Assembly (NCBI GenBank): GCA_012517875.1
Contig: JAAYUB010000139.1
Location: 1 to 62,253 of the forward strand
Source of the DNA: Acidobacteriota bacterium
GTDB taxonomy: Bacteria > Acidobacteriota > JAAYUB01
DNA: 62,253 nt
Reading direction: 5' to 3'
A program made the translations under genes and the position numbers. This document shows positions 52,026-60,667 of the stretch, one piece after another (position 1 is the stretch's first letter; each line of letters opens with the position of its first letter). Under the pieces are notes generated by a model, which was not told the origin of the DNA, searched no databases, and saw only the letters and a list, made by a program, of their open reading frames with translations.

Positions 52026-54461
52026 TTATTTTTTAATGGTTTGCGAACTGGAATCCACGCGGATTTTATCATCCCCCCGGTGGAATGTCAATTGCGTCCC
52101 CCGGGTGGTGCGGCCTTCGACCCGGTCCACCACGACGGCCGGAGCACCGCTGAGCACGAACAGTCCGGCGGCCAGATCCAGTCGCAGCTGGTCGCCGGCG
52201 GCATCCCGGGCGGCCTGGTTGAGCCGCACGTGGCCGCGGGCGATCAGCTCGGACAGGCCGCCGCCCTCGCGGAACAGGCCGTCCAAGGTGTCGGCGCTCA
52301 TCACGCCCTGGTCGGTTCGGGTCCTGACCTGGTCTTCGAAGCGGATCTCGCGGCGCTCGGGGTCGTACTGCATCCGCTCGGAGGTGATCTCGAACCGCTG
52401 CTCCTTTCCCTGGCCGTCCCGGGTGAAGAAAATCCCCCGGACCTTGTCTTTGGCGCTGAAACGGCCCCCGCGCTGCTCCAGCTCGAATTGGCCGGCCGTC
52501 AGGATGTTTCGGCCCTGGACCATCCGGCAGGGGCCCCGGTAGACCAGGCGCCCGGCCGCCTCATCGCCTTCCAGCCCGCTGGCGTGGAGGTAGACCGGCT
52601 CCCGTTTCCCCTCACCGTTGCTCATGGCCGACAGGTCGAACTTGGCACCGGGCTGGCCCGGCATGATCGTGGTCTGCACGGGTCCCTGACCGGCCAGCGT
52701 CCGGCGCCGGACGTCATAGACGAAAATCTCAGCGCGAGTGACGGCGCCGCCGGTTTCAAACCGCGGCTCTCCCTTGAGCCGGAGCAGATCGTCCTTGAGG
52801 TTGGCTTCGGCCGCCCGCACCTGCTGCTCGGGGTCCTTGTAGGTCACGCCACCCTTCAGGACCATCGTGTCGATTCGGTTGCGCTCCTTGGGCCGGAGCG
52901 ATCCGGCCAACGATCGACCGGTGGCCTCGCTCCATCGGCCGCCCGCCGCCGTCCGGTGCAACCGGACAGCGCCGTCGGCTTCGAACGCCGAGGCGTCGGC
53001 GCTGCCGGGGAAGAAATCCACCCGGAAGCGGTCGGCTTGAATGGTCGTCGTTTCGTTCGACGCCGGGCGGTGGAGCTGGCAGTCGCCGTGGCCCCGTCCC
53101 TCCGCCTGCGCCGGGAATCGGCCCTCGGCATCGTACTGCACCAAAAGTTCGTCCGCGGTCGCCTGATATGCATCACCACCGGCGGTGGTAGCGGTCACCC
53201 GGCCGCGGTCAAGAACTGTGATCCGGCCGACGGCGGGAGCGGACGTTCCGGTTTGGAATGCGATCCGGATCCGGCCGCCCGACAGGCGGTTGACACGCCG
53301 CTCGACCTGCTGGCTGATCGATGCCTCGCCGTCCAGCTGCAGGGTTTCCGGCTGCAAGTCGGGGCCGATCGCCAGCCGGAGGCTCTGACTCGTCATCTCC
53401 TGGCCGGTCCGTGCGGCGGTGAACCGGCAACCACCCGTCGCCTGCGTGGCGCTGATCCGGCCGGTGGGGTCCGCGTCGATGCGGATTTGCGCCGCCGACA
53501 GCTCGTCGCCGTTCATCCGCAGCCGTGCGTGGCCGTCGGCGTTCACCGATTCCAGTCGGTCGTTGGCGGGAGTGAGCCGGAAAACGACGGTGTCGCCGGC
53601 CAGTTCCATCTCGCCGGCCGTGTCGCGGCGGGAGAACACCGCTGCACCCGAGGTCACGGTCTCCTGGACGCGGTGCTCCGCGTCGAGTCGGACCAGCATC
53701 TCGGCGCCGGTCAGACGGGAGAGCGCACTGCGCAAGGTTACCCCGTCCTCCAGCCGGATGGTTCGGCCTTCGTCAAGGATCCAGCCCGAACCGGCCGCCA
53801 GATCAAGGTACTTTTCCCGCCCCTCGGGACGGTCCCGCACCTCGTCGGGCAACGTGTATTTCAACTCCAGCGGCTGCGTGAGCCGGAAGGTTCGCTCGCG
53901 CAACGACACCCGGAAGCCTCGCCCCTGTCCGGCGAGCCCCGGGGCCTCGAGCCGGAAGTCCGCCTCGTTCACCACCTGCTCCTGCGCCTTGTTGTAATCG
54001 AGCCGGGAGGTGATGACGGTGTAGCCCTGCGAGTGGAGGCGCACATCCCCCTGGAAGCGGACGTTCTGATCCAACACCGAATAGCGGCACTGTCTGGCTT
54101 CGATACGGTCCTGACGTTTCCCCTGCGGCCCGTGGTAGACGGCGGTGATCCCTTCCAGGTCGTTGATGCCGCCCCGGGTGGCCACGTTCTTCCGGGCGGT
54201 GATGATGAACAGGGGACGTCCGTCGCGTGACTCGACATACCGGATCTCCCGGATGTCGCTGGCGACATCCCGATCCAGCATCGCGGCTCCAGAGCCGGGC
54301 CCGTTGTCGCCGCCGCGTCGGATGAAGAAGAAGAAAGCGACTGCCAGCAGCACGACCGCCGCCATGCCGATGCTGAGTCTCTTGATGTGCCTGAAAAATC
54401 GAGTGATGTCCAGGGCCCCGGTCCTCCGGAGGTGGATCGGACGGGATGATTTTACCACCAT
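52026..54461 (-). CDS. LptC/LptA-like LPS transport fusion protein
   Basis: An 811-residue envelope protein. One N-terminal membrane helix (MAAVVLLAVAFFFFI) anchors a LptC-like region (residues about 60-200: REIRYVESRDGRPLFIITAR, VRFQGDVRLHSQGYTVITSR). Long OstA/LptA-type beta-jellyroll repeats follow, ending in IRFEDQVRTRTDQGVMSADT and LSELIARGHVRLNQ. So both bridge components, normally about 190 residues each, appear in one long chain, which would span much of the periplasm. The start is uncertain: ATG 54461 is preferred (GGGGA 3 nt upstream); ATG 54479 and GTG 54512 are alternatives. It heads the lptB-rpoN-hpf-hprK-PTS operon. LPS binding is family knowledge; the fusion is seen here. Confidence 0.82.
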   Translation of the reverse strand: MVVKSSRPIHLRRTGALDITRFFRHIKRLSIGMAAVVLLAVAFFFFIRRGGDNGPGSGAAMLDRDVASDIREIRYVESRDGRPLFIITARKNVATRGGINDLEGITAVYHGPQGKRQDRIEARQCRYSVLDQNVRFQGDVRLHSQGYTVITSRLDYNKAQEQVVNEADFRLEAPGLAGQGRGFRVSLRERTFRLTQPLELKYTLPDEVRDRPEGREKYLDLAAGSGWILDEGRTIRLEDGVTLRSALSRLTGAEMLVRLDAEHRVQETVTSGAAVFSRRDTAGEMELAGDTVVFRLTPANDRLESVNADGHARLRMNGDELSAAQIRIDADPTGRISATQATGGCRFTAARTGQEMTSQSLRLAIGPDLQPETLQLDGEASISQQVERRVNRLSGGRIRIAFQTGTSAPAVGRITVLDRGRVTATTAGGDAYQATADELLVQYDAEGRFPAQAEGRGHGDCQLHRPASNETTTIQADRFRVDFFPGSADASAFEADGAVRLHRTAAGGRWSEATGRSLAGSLRPKERNRIDTMVLKGGVTYKDPEQQVRAAEANLKDDLLRLKGEPRFETGGAVTRAEIFVYDVRRRTLAGQGPVQTTIMPGQPGAKFDLSAMSNGEGKREPVYLHASGLEGDEAAGRLVYRGPCRMVQGRNILTAGQFELEQRGGRFSAKDKVRGIFFTRDGQGKEQRFEITSERMQYDPERREIRFEDQVRTRTDQGVMSADTLDGLFREGGGLSELIARGHVRLNQAARDAAGDQLRLDLAAGLFVLSGAPAVVVDRVEGRTTRGTQLTFHRGDDKIRVDSSSQTIKK

Positions 54462-54486
54462 TCGTCCCCGACCGCTCATCTGAAAG

Positions 54487-54515
54487 TTGCCATTTGTCGA
54501 CTGCTGTGGCACAAT
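54487..54515 (+). promoter_or_regulatory. Sigma-70 promoter of the GTPase-TPR operon
   Basis: TTGCCA (54487-54492), 17 nt, CACAAT (54510-54515), with TGG before the -10. Transcription would start near 54522, leaving a leader of about 113 nt. Confidence 0.55.
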
Positions 54516-54634
54516 GAGCGTGTTCCACTAAGGCATGTTCTTTCAGTCAGATCGATGCAGGCCCGTCAGCCGTGAACCCGTTCCGGATCCGGGGCCTTCT
54601 GATGCGTGGTGCAACCGAGGAAGCAAAGGGGACT

Positions 54635-56881
54635 ATGGCGCAGATCTCCCACGCCGAAAAGGAAATCAAGCTCAAGATCGTCTATTACGGCCCGGCCCTC
54701 AGCGGCAAGACCACCAACCTGATCTACATCCATCAGGTGCTCTTCCCCAACCAGGCGGTCAAGCTGTTCTCGATCAACACCGGTGATGACCGCACCCTGT
54801 TTTTCGACCTGCTGCCCCTGGAGCTGGGCCGGGTCAACGGTTACGACCTCAAGCTGCAGTTGTTCACCGTGCCCGGCCAGGTCCGCTACAATCAGACGCG
54901 GCGCGCGGTGTTGAGCAAGACCGACGGCGTGGTGTTTGTTGCGGATTCCCAAAAGGGCTTCGAAGACTCCAATCTCGAAAGCTACACCAATCTCAAGGAA
55001 AATCTCGCGCTGAACCACCTTTCGTACGCCAGCATCCCCCTGGTCATTCAGTACAACAAGCAGGACTTGGACGGGATCCACTCCGTCGAGGCCCTGGACC
55101 GTCAGCTCAACGATCGCCGGGTGCCCAGCTTCGGCGCCATCGCTATCACCGGCGTCGGCGTGCTCCAGACGCTGAAACAGTCGATCCTGCAGGTGCTGGG
55201 GCAATTCAGCCGGACATTTCCCGAGTTCCCCGTCTCTGAAATCGAGGACCGGATCGACCGCAGCTTCGAGGCGGTGCTCGACGCCTATCAGCAGGGCAGC
55301 CGCGCCGCGGCGCCGGTGGCCGAACCCGAAACCGCCTTCCGCGAGAAGCTCCAGGCCTCGGCGCACAACATCAAGGTGCGGGAAAGCCGGGATGAGATCT
55401 CTCAGGCCGAGCTGTTGGAGAAGGCCGTCGAGACCAACATCGAAATGGCCGAGCTCTACAACGCCCTGAACACCACGAAGAATCAGCTGGAACAGAAGAG
55501 CCGCGAGCTGACCATCCTGACTCAGGTGACGCAGGCGCTGGTGGAACCGTTCGATCCCGAACAGCTTCCGCGAATGCTGTTCAAGTCGGTGCTGATGACG
55601 TTCCAGACATCATACGGCTCGATCCTGCGGCTCGACCCCGGCAGCGGAAGGTTCCGGGAGTTGTTCATCTCCGGTTTCAGCAAAGACCCCCTGGACAGCC
55701 TCGCCTTGAGCGGCAGCGATTCCCTGGCCCGGCACTTGTTCGAACAACAGAAACCGTATTTTTTCAACGCCTTCTCCTTTGACGCGGACGCGCTGCCGGG
55801 CATGCCGCCGGCAGAGCTTGCCGAACAGCTGAAGAAGCGGCACATCATGGCGTTCATGAGCGTTCCCCTGCGCGCGGCCGATGCCCAGTTCGGCCTGGTG
55901 ACTCTCTACCAGCTCATCAACGAAGCCAGCGTCCTGAAGGCATACGGGGCGGATGAACTCCGATTCCTGAACCGGCTCGGCGCCGTCATCTCCCTGGCCT
56001 TCGAGCGGATGGAGCAGGTCAAGCGGCTGCATGCGGTCGACAGCCAAGCGGACACCCTTATCGCCGAGCGCACCGCCGCGCTCGAGCAACAGGCCCACAC
56101 GCTGTCCGCCCAGAACGCCGACTACCAGAACCGCCTCCACAAGCTGGAAACCCTGCTGGTGCCCCTCGTCCGGATGGACCAAGAGCGCTACCAGCGGGTG
56201 CAGGCTTTCCGGACCGACATCAGCAAACCGCTCTCGTCGGTGCTGACCGCGGGCAAGATCCTGGAAAAATTCGGCGTGACCAGCAAGGACAATTTGGACA
56301 AGTTCCTGGAGGTGCTGCGCGAAGAATCCGCCCGGCTGAACCAGGTGCTGGCGGGATTCGAAGCGGTCACGACCCGCTATTTCCGACCGGCAGATTTCGT
56401 CGAGGGCTCGTTCCCCCTGAGCGAGCTGCTGGCGAGGGTGCGCGAACTCTATCTGCCCGTCATCAAGATGAAGCGGCTGGAGTTCCGGGAGGACATCCCC
56501 GACGAACTGCCCAACGTGCTGGGTGATCGGCACAAACTCCAGTACGTGCTGAACCAGCTCGTGGAGAACGCCCTGCAGTTCACCGCCAGCGGATACTTGG
56601 AAATCCGCGCCCAATTCAATCCCGTCCTCAACGATCGGTTCATGGTGGTATCCGTTGCCGACACCGGCAGCGGGATCAGCCGGGAAAACCTGCCGCGGAT
56701 TTTCGATCGGTTTTTCCGCGAGGCCGGCGATTTCGGCACGCAGCAGGTCAACTTCGGGCTGGGGCTGGCGTTCAGCAAGGAGATCATCGAGCATTACAGC
56801 GGCCGCATCTGGGCCAAGAGTGAAGAAGGGCTCGGCACCACGGTCTACGTGGAGCTGCCGGTCCACCAACGCGGGAGATGA
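54635..56881 (+). CDS. MglA-like GTPase - GAF - histidine-kinase-like ATPase fusion
   Basis: A 748-residue cytoplasmic protein. Residues 1-200 are a MglA-type small GTPase: P-loop YYGPALSGKTTN, DDRTLFFDLLPL with Arg53, TVPGQ (Thr78, Gln82) and NKQD from Asn141. By recall these numbers equal those of Myxococcus MglA, which supports ATG 54635 over GTG 54572. A charged linker leads to a GAF domain (about 292-458) and a coiled coil. The C-terminus is a HATPase_c domain: QLVENALQFT, VADTGSGIS, IFDRFFRE and FGLGLAFSKEIIEHY. In the expected dimerisation/phosphoacceptor helix the segment FRTDISKPLSS has Thr527 where SHELRTPL-type kinases have His, so classical phosphotransfer seems impossible. Coupled by ATGA to the TPR-DUF4388 gene. 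Confidence 0.88.
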   Translation: MAQISHAEKEIKLKIVYYGPALSGKTTNLIYIHQVLFPNQAVKLFSINTGDDRTLFFDLLPLELGRVNGYDLKLQLFTVPGQVRYNQTRRAVLSKTDGVVFVADSQKGFEDSNLESYTNLKENLALNHLSYASIPLVIQYNKQDLDGIHSVEALDRQLNDRRVPSFGAIAITGVGVLQTLKQSILQVLGQFSRTFPEFPVSEIEDRIDRSFEAVLDAYQQGSRAAAPVAEPETAFREKLQASAHNIKVRESRDEISQAELLEKAVETNIEMAELYNALNTTKNQLEQKSRELTILTQVTQALVEPFDPEQLPRMLFKSVLMTFQTSYGSILRLDPGSGRFRELFISGFSKDPLDSLALSGSDSLARHLFEQQKPYFFNAFSFDADALPGMPPAELAEQLKKRHIMAFMSVPLRAADAQFGLVTLYQLINEASVLKAYGADELRFLNRLGAVISLAFERMEQVKRLHAVDSQADTLIAERTAALEQQAHTLSAQNADYQNRLHKLETLLVPLVRMDQERYQRVQAFRTDISKPLSSVLTAGKILEKFGVTSKDNLDKFLEVLREESARLNQVLAGFEAVTTRYFRPADFVEGSFPLSELLARVRELYLPVIKMKRLEFREDIPDELPNVLGDRHKLQYVLNQLVENALQFTASGYLEIRAQFNPVLNDRFMVVSVADTGSGISRENLPRIFDRFFREAGDFGTQQVNFGLGLAFSKEIIEHYSGRIWAKSEEGLGTTVYVELPVHQRGR

Positions 56882-58431
56882 GCATGCTGTTCTACAACAA
56901 GGCGCGCCTGAAGAAATCCGGCGAGAAGCTGGTTGCCCAGGGTCAGCTCGACAAAGCCGTGGCCGTGTTCGACAAAATCTTGGCCAACGAGCCGGAGGAG
57001 ACGGACATCCTGTTCCTGGCCGGCGAGCTCAAGATCCGGCTCAAGCAGCGGGAGTCGGGCCTGGCCCTGCTGCACAAGGCCGCCTCCCTCTACGATCAGG
57101 GCAACGAAACGCAGAAGGCCATCTCAATCTTCAAGAAGTATCTCCAGCACGATCCGGATAACCTGGATATCCTGTCGAAACTGGCGGACCTCCACCTCAA
57201 GGCCGGCCACCCGGGCGAGACTTCGCAGACGCTGCTCCGCGCCGCGGCCGTCGCCAGCGCGAAGGACCCGTCGCAGGCCATTTACTACTACGAGAAGGTG
57301 CTCAAACATGAGCCCGACAATCCGGAGGGCCTGGCATCGCTGGCCGAGCTGTACCTGAAACAGAAGCTCATCCCGAAGGCTGTGGAGTGCAGTTTCCGGG
57401 CCGGCCAGAAGTTTTTCGAGAAGGGGAACTACGCCAAAAGTTACATGCACCTTTACACGGTGATCCAGCACGAGCCGGACAACCTGTCCGCCAACCTGAT
57501 GATCCTCGAGACGCTCATCCGGTTGCAGAGCTACGAGGACGCGCTGGTCCACTGGAACGCGATGAGCCAGGGGGAGAAGGAGACCGATCTGAAGCTGCTG
57601 CAGTACCGCGGCGACATCCTGCTGGAACTCGGCCGGAAGGACGAGCTCAAGAACCTCGTCCACAAGATGAGCTTCATGGTGCCGGACAGCTACACCGTCA
57701 TCTTCCGGTTCGTGGATCGCGCCCTGGGCTCCAAGCGCCACGCGATGGCGGTGGAGCTGCTCGACCTGCTCGATCTCTCCCAGTATCATTCTTTCAGCAG
57801 CAAGATCACCGAGGCGCTCTCCCGGATCTTGGCCGAGGACGAGGACAACGTGGGCGCCCTGCAGAAGATGGCCGAGCTGAAGATCTTCACCGGCGACATT
57901 CAGGGCGTCACCTCGATGTATGCCAAGCTGTATCAGAATTTCCTCAAGAACGAGGATCACCGCCGGGCGTACCAACTGCTGGAGAAATGGCTCAACCTCG
58001 AGGAGAGCAACGACTGGATCCGCCAGGAGATGCGCCGGCTGAAGCTGATCCTGGACGAGAAATCCGACCGCAACCTCGACCTGATGCGGGGCAAGCTCGA
58101 GGAGATCAGCCTGGCCGACCTGATCCAGATGCTGGAATCCGCCCGCAAGACGGGCGTCCTGCAGATCCGCTACACCGACCGGGTGGGCAAGATCTATTTC
58201 AACAAGGGCGCGATGATCCACGCGGCCTACCTGGACTCCATCGGCGCGGATACCATCTACCACCTGCTCAAGCTGCCGGGCGGCGATTTCACCTTCGACC
58301 CCAACCTCCCCGCCGGTCTGGTCACCAGCATCCAGCATTCCAACACCCAGGTGGTGCTGGACGCGCTGCGGGTCATCGACGAGGAAACCCATCGGCTCCG
58401 CGAGTCCGGCGAGGCGTCCGACGCGACCTGA
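56878..58431 (+). CDS. TPR-repeat protein with C-terminal DUF4388 (PATAN) domain
   Basis: A 517-residue cytoplasmic protein. Residues 1 to about 390 are tetratricopeptide-like helical repeats (AVAVFDKILANEPEETDILF, AISIFKKYLQHDPDNLDILS, EKVLKHEPDNPEGLASLAEL) used for protein-protein contacts. Residues about 404-505 form a DUF4388/PATAN domain: GKLEEISLADLIQMLESARK, TGVLQIRY, KIYFNKGAMIHAAY and GGDFTFDP. PATAN domains are output or adaptor modules in bacterial signalling and motility proteins. The first ATG overlaps the stop of the GTPase-kinase-like gene; a second ATG two codons later is also possible. It is a likely partner of that protein. Confidence 0.87.
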   Translation: MSMLFYNKARLKKSGEKLVAQGQLDKAVAVFDKILANEPEETDILFLAGELKIRLKQRESGLALLHKAASLYDQGNETQKAISIFKKYLQHDPDNLDILSKLADLHLKAGHPGETSQTLLRAAAVASAKDPSQAIYYYEKVLKHEPDNPEGLASLAELYLKQKLIPKAVECSFRAGQKFFEKGNYAKSYMHLYTVIQHEPDNLSANLMILETLIRLQSYEDALVHWNAMSQGEKETDLKLLQYRGDILLELGRKDELKNLVHKMSFMVPDSYTVIFRFVDRALGSKRHAMAVELLDLLDLSQYHSFSSKITEALSRILAEDEDNVGALQKMAELKIFTGDIQGVTSMYAKLYQNFLKNEDHRRAYQLLEKWLNLEESNDWIRQEMRRLKLILDEKSDRNLDLMRGKLEEISLADLIQMLESARKTGVLQIRYTDRVGKIYFNKGAMIHAAYLDSIGADTIYHLLKLPGGDFTFDPNLPAGLVTSIQHSNTQVVLDALRVIDEETHRLRESGEASDAT

Positions 58432-59400
58432 TCACGTTCGGCGCGCCGTCCGTCGGCCCATGAACAGCAGGCTCAGCGTGCTGGCCAGGATCAGGGCGCT
58501 GCCCAGCAGCGACCGACCGTCCTGCACCTCGCCGAAGAGCCACCAGCCCCAGGTCACCGCGAACACCACATTGGCGTACGTGACGATGGAAATCCGCCCG
58601 GCCGGCGCCAGCCGGTAGGCATGGGTCATGGTGAGCTGGCCCACCGCGGCGCTGACGCCGACGCCGAGGACGGGCAGCCAGCCGGCGGCCGTTGGCATCC
58701 GGAAGCCGGCGACGGTGGGCGGCAGCGCCATGACCACCGAGACCAGCGCGAAACAGAGGATGATGTGGAGGGGGGAGAACCACGCGGTCAGCTTCTTCAC
58801 CGACAGGTAAGCCGCCGCCGAGAACACGGCTGACAGCAGGCCCACCAGCCCGGCGGTCAGCTCCATCGACAGGTCGGGCTTGACCACGTGATAGACGCCG
58901 TAGAATCCCACCGCCAGGGCCAGCAGCAGGCCGCCGGTGATCCGCTCTTCCAGCATCAGCGCGGCGAAGAGGAGGACAAACACCGGACTGGTCTTGTTCA
59001 GGATTACCGCGTCCGCCAGCTTCATCCGGCTGATGGCATACAGGTAACAGACCAGGCCCAGGCTGCCGAATACCCCCCGCGAGACCAGCAGCCACGCGTT
59101 GCGGTCGGCCAGCAGGCGGCGCCAGCGGCCGCCGTCGGCGGGGACCGCACGGTCGGCGAGGCGCCGTCGGCCGTGCGCGGAGTCGGCGCCGCGTTGGCGC
59201 CGCGTCTGCAGCCGGATCAAAGCGGCCATGATCACCGCCAGCATCACACCCCGGTAACAGGTCAGCGGCCACACGCCCACGTCGTTGACCGCCAGCTTGG
59301 AACACACGTCCATCAGGCTGAAGGCCAGGCTGCTGCCCAGCATGAGCCAGACCGCCCGATTTTCCTCCCGGCTTTTCAGCCGACTCACCGGTTCCGCCAT
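58432..59400 (-). CDS. DMT-superfamily transporter (EamA family)
   Basis: A 322-residue inner-membrane protein with ten predicted helices in two EamA halves. The first half has SSLAFSLMDVCSKLAVND and VFGSLGLVCYLYAISRMKLA, followed by AVILNKTSPVFVLLFAALML. The second contains GVSAAVGQLTMTHAYRLAPA and ISIVTYANVVFAVTWGWWLF. The family exports or exchanges metabolites such as amino acids or nucleotide sugars; the substrate is unknown. A charged insert (residues about 65-95) joins helices of the first half. Start is uncertain: ATG 59400 is preferred, with 59418 and 59433 as alternatives. Its stop directly abuts the convergent TPR gene stop. Confidence 0.9.
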   Translation of the reverse strand: MAEPVSRLKSREENRAVWLMLGSSLAFSLMDVCSKLAVNDVGVWPLTCYRGVMLAVIMAALIRLQTRRQRGADSAHGRRRLADRAVPADGGRWRRLLADRNAWLLVSRGVFGSLGLVCYLYAISRMKLADAVILNKTSPVFVLLFAALMLEERITGGLLLALAVGFYGVYHVVKPDLSMELTAGLVGLLSAVFSAAAYLSVKKLTAWFSPLHIILCFALVSVVMALPPTVAGFRMPTAAGWLPVLGVGVSAAVGQLTMTHAYRLAPAGRISIVTYANVVFAVTWGWWLFGEVQDGRSLLGSALILASTLSLLFMGRRTARRT

Positions 59401-59516
59401 GAAGGATTGACGCTCCATCCCCGACGGAATCATTTACAATAGCCGCGTACCGGACTATCTTACCGGATGACAGCCGGTCCGCGCACCAAAAAGCGCACCG
59501 CAGGAGGTAGCTGCCG

Positions 59517-60560
59517 ATGGCCCCAGACCTGTGCGATCCGGATCGATACTCGCGGCAGATCCGCTTCCGGCCGATGGGGGCCGAGGGGCAGGCCCGTCTG
59601 GCGCGGGCGGCGGTGCTGGTGGTGGGATGCGGCGCCCTGGGCAGCTCGATCCTCGAAACGCTGGCCCGGGCGGGCGTGGGGCGCCTCCGGTTTGTGGACC
59701 GCGATACCGTCGAGTTGTCCAATCTTCCCCGTCAGGCGCTCTACACCGAGGTCGATGTCGTGCAGTGCCGTCCCAAAGCCGTCGCGGCCCGTGACGCCCT
59801 GCGGGCCATCAATTCGGCTGTCGTCAGCGAGGCGGTCGTAGCCGACTTCAACGCCACCACGGCGCCGGCGCTGGCCGCGGGGATGGACCTGATTCTGGAT
59901 GGCACCGACAACTTCGAAACCCGCTTCCTGATGAACGAACTCGCGGTCCGGCTCGACACGCCGTACATCTACGGAGCCGCGCTCTCGGGGGTTGGCACGA
60001 TCATGCCGGTGGTACCCGGCCGCACTCCGTGCCTGCGCTGCATCATGCCCGAGCCGCCCGAGCCGGGCACCGTGCCCACCTGCGACCAGGTGGGGGTCAT
60101 CGCCCCGGTGGTCCGCATGGTGGCCGCACAGGAGGCCGCGCTGGCCATGCGGGTGATCGTCGCCGGCCGGGAGGAGCTGCCGGCCCGGCTGATCCAGTTG
60201 GACGCGTGGACGCCCGAATTCACCGTCATCGACGTCTCCGCCGGGCGCCGGCCCGATTGCCCGGTGTGCGGCTGCCGGCGGTTCGCCCTGCTCGATGGCG
60301 TCGGCGCGGAGGACGCGGCGCTGGACGGCAAGGCGATCGTCCAGCTGCAGCCGCCGCCCGGCCCGCCTCCCGACCTGGAGCGGCTGGCCGCCCGGCTGGC
60401 CGGCATCGGGGCGGTGACTCACAACCCCCACCTGCTCCGCCTCACCGTACCGCCGCACGAACTGGTCCTCTTCCACGACGGCCGCTGCGTCGTGCGGGGC
60501 ACCACCGACCCGGCTGAAGCCCGCCGGCTGCGCGACCGGTACCTGGGCGCCTCCGTGTGA
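59517..60560 (+). CDS. ThiF/MoeB-type E1-like adenylyltransferase
   Basis: A 347-residue enzyme of the ThiF/MoeB/E1 superfamily, which adenylates the C-terminus of a small sulfur-carrier or ubiquitin-like protein. The start DPDRYSRQIRF is the family opening; the ATP site VLVVGCGALGSSILETLARA and VDRDTVELSNLPRQALY follow. LDGTDNFETRFLMNELAV and a cysteine at Cys189 in PTCDQVGVIAPVV (the position of the sulfur-relay or thioester Cys) are present. CLRC and CPVC supply the structural zinc. The last 80 residues form an extra small domain (FHDGRCVVRGTTDPAEARRL). No carrier protein (ThiS, MoaD or CysO type) is adjacent. AGGAGG precedes the ATG. Confidence 0.9.
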   Translation: MAPDLCDPDRYSRQIRFRPMGAEGQARLARAAVLVVGCGALGSSILETLARAGVGRLRFVDRDTVELSNLPRQALYTEVDVVQCRPKAVAARDALRAINSAVVSEAVVADFNATTAPALAAGMDLILDGTDNFETRFLMNELAVRLDTPYIYGAALSGVGTIMPVVPGRTPCLRCIMPEPPEPGTVPTCDQVGVIAPVVRMVAAQEAALAMRVIVAGREELPARLIQLDAWTPEFTVIDVSAGRRPDCPVCGCRRFALLDGVGAEDAALDGKAIVQLQPPPGPPPDLERLAARLAGIGAVTHNPHLLRLTVPPHELVLFHDGRCVVRGTTDPAEARRLRDRYLGASV

Positions 60561-60603
60561 TCCCCGCGCTCCGTCGCCGGCCGCGAGTAAACCCAGGCAG
60601 TGC

Positions 60604-60632
60604 TTGCAATCCACCAGGGGGCGGTCTATACT
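60604..60632 (+). promoter_or_regulatory. Sigma-70 promoter of the cysteine synthase gene
   Basis: TTGCAA (60604-60609), 17 nt, TATACT (60627-60632). Well matched; the leader is about 30 nt. It means the gene need not depend on readthrough from the E1-like gene. Confidence 0.7.
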
Positions 60633-60667
60633 CTGCTTTATTTTTTTCCCAGTGAGGTATCATCCAG

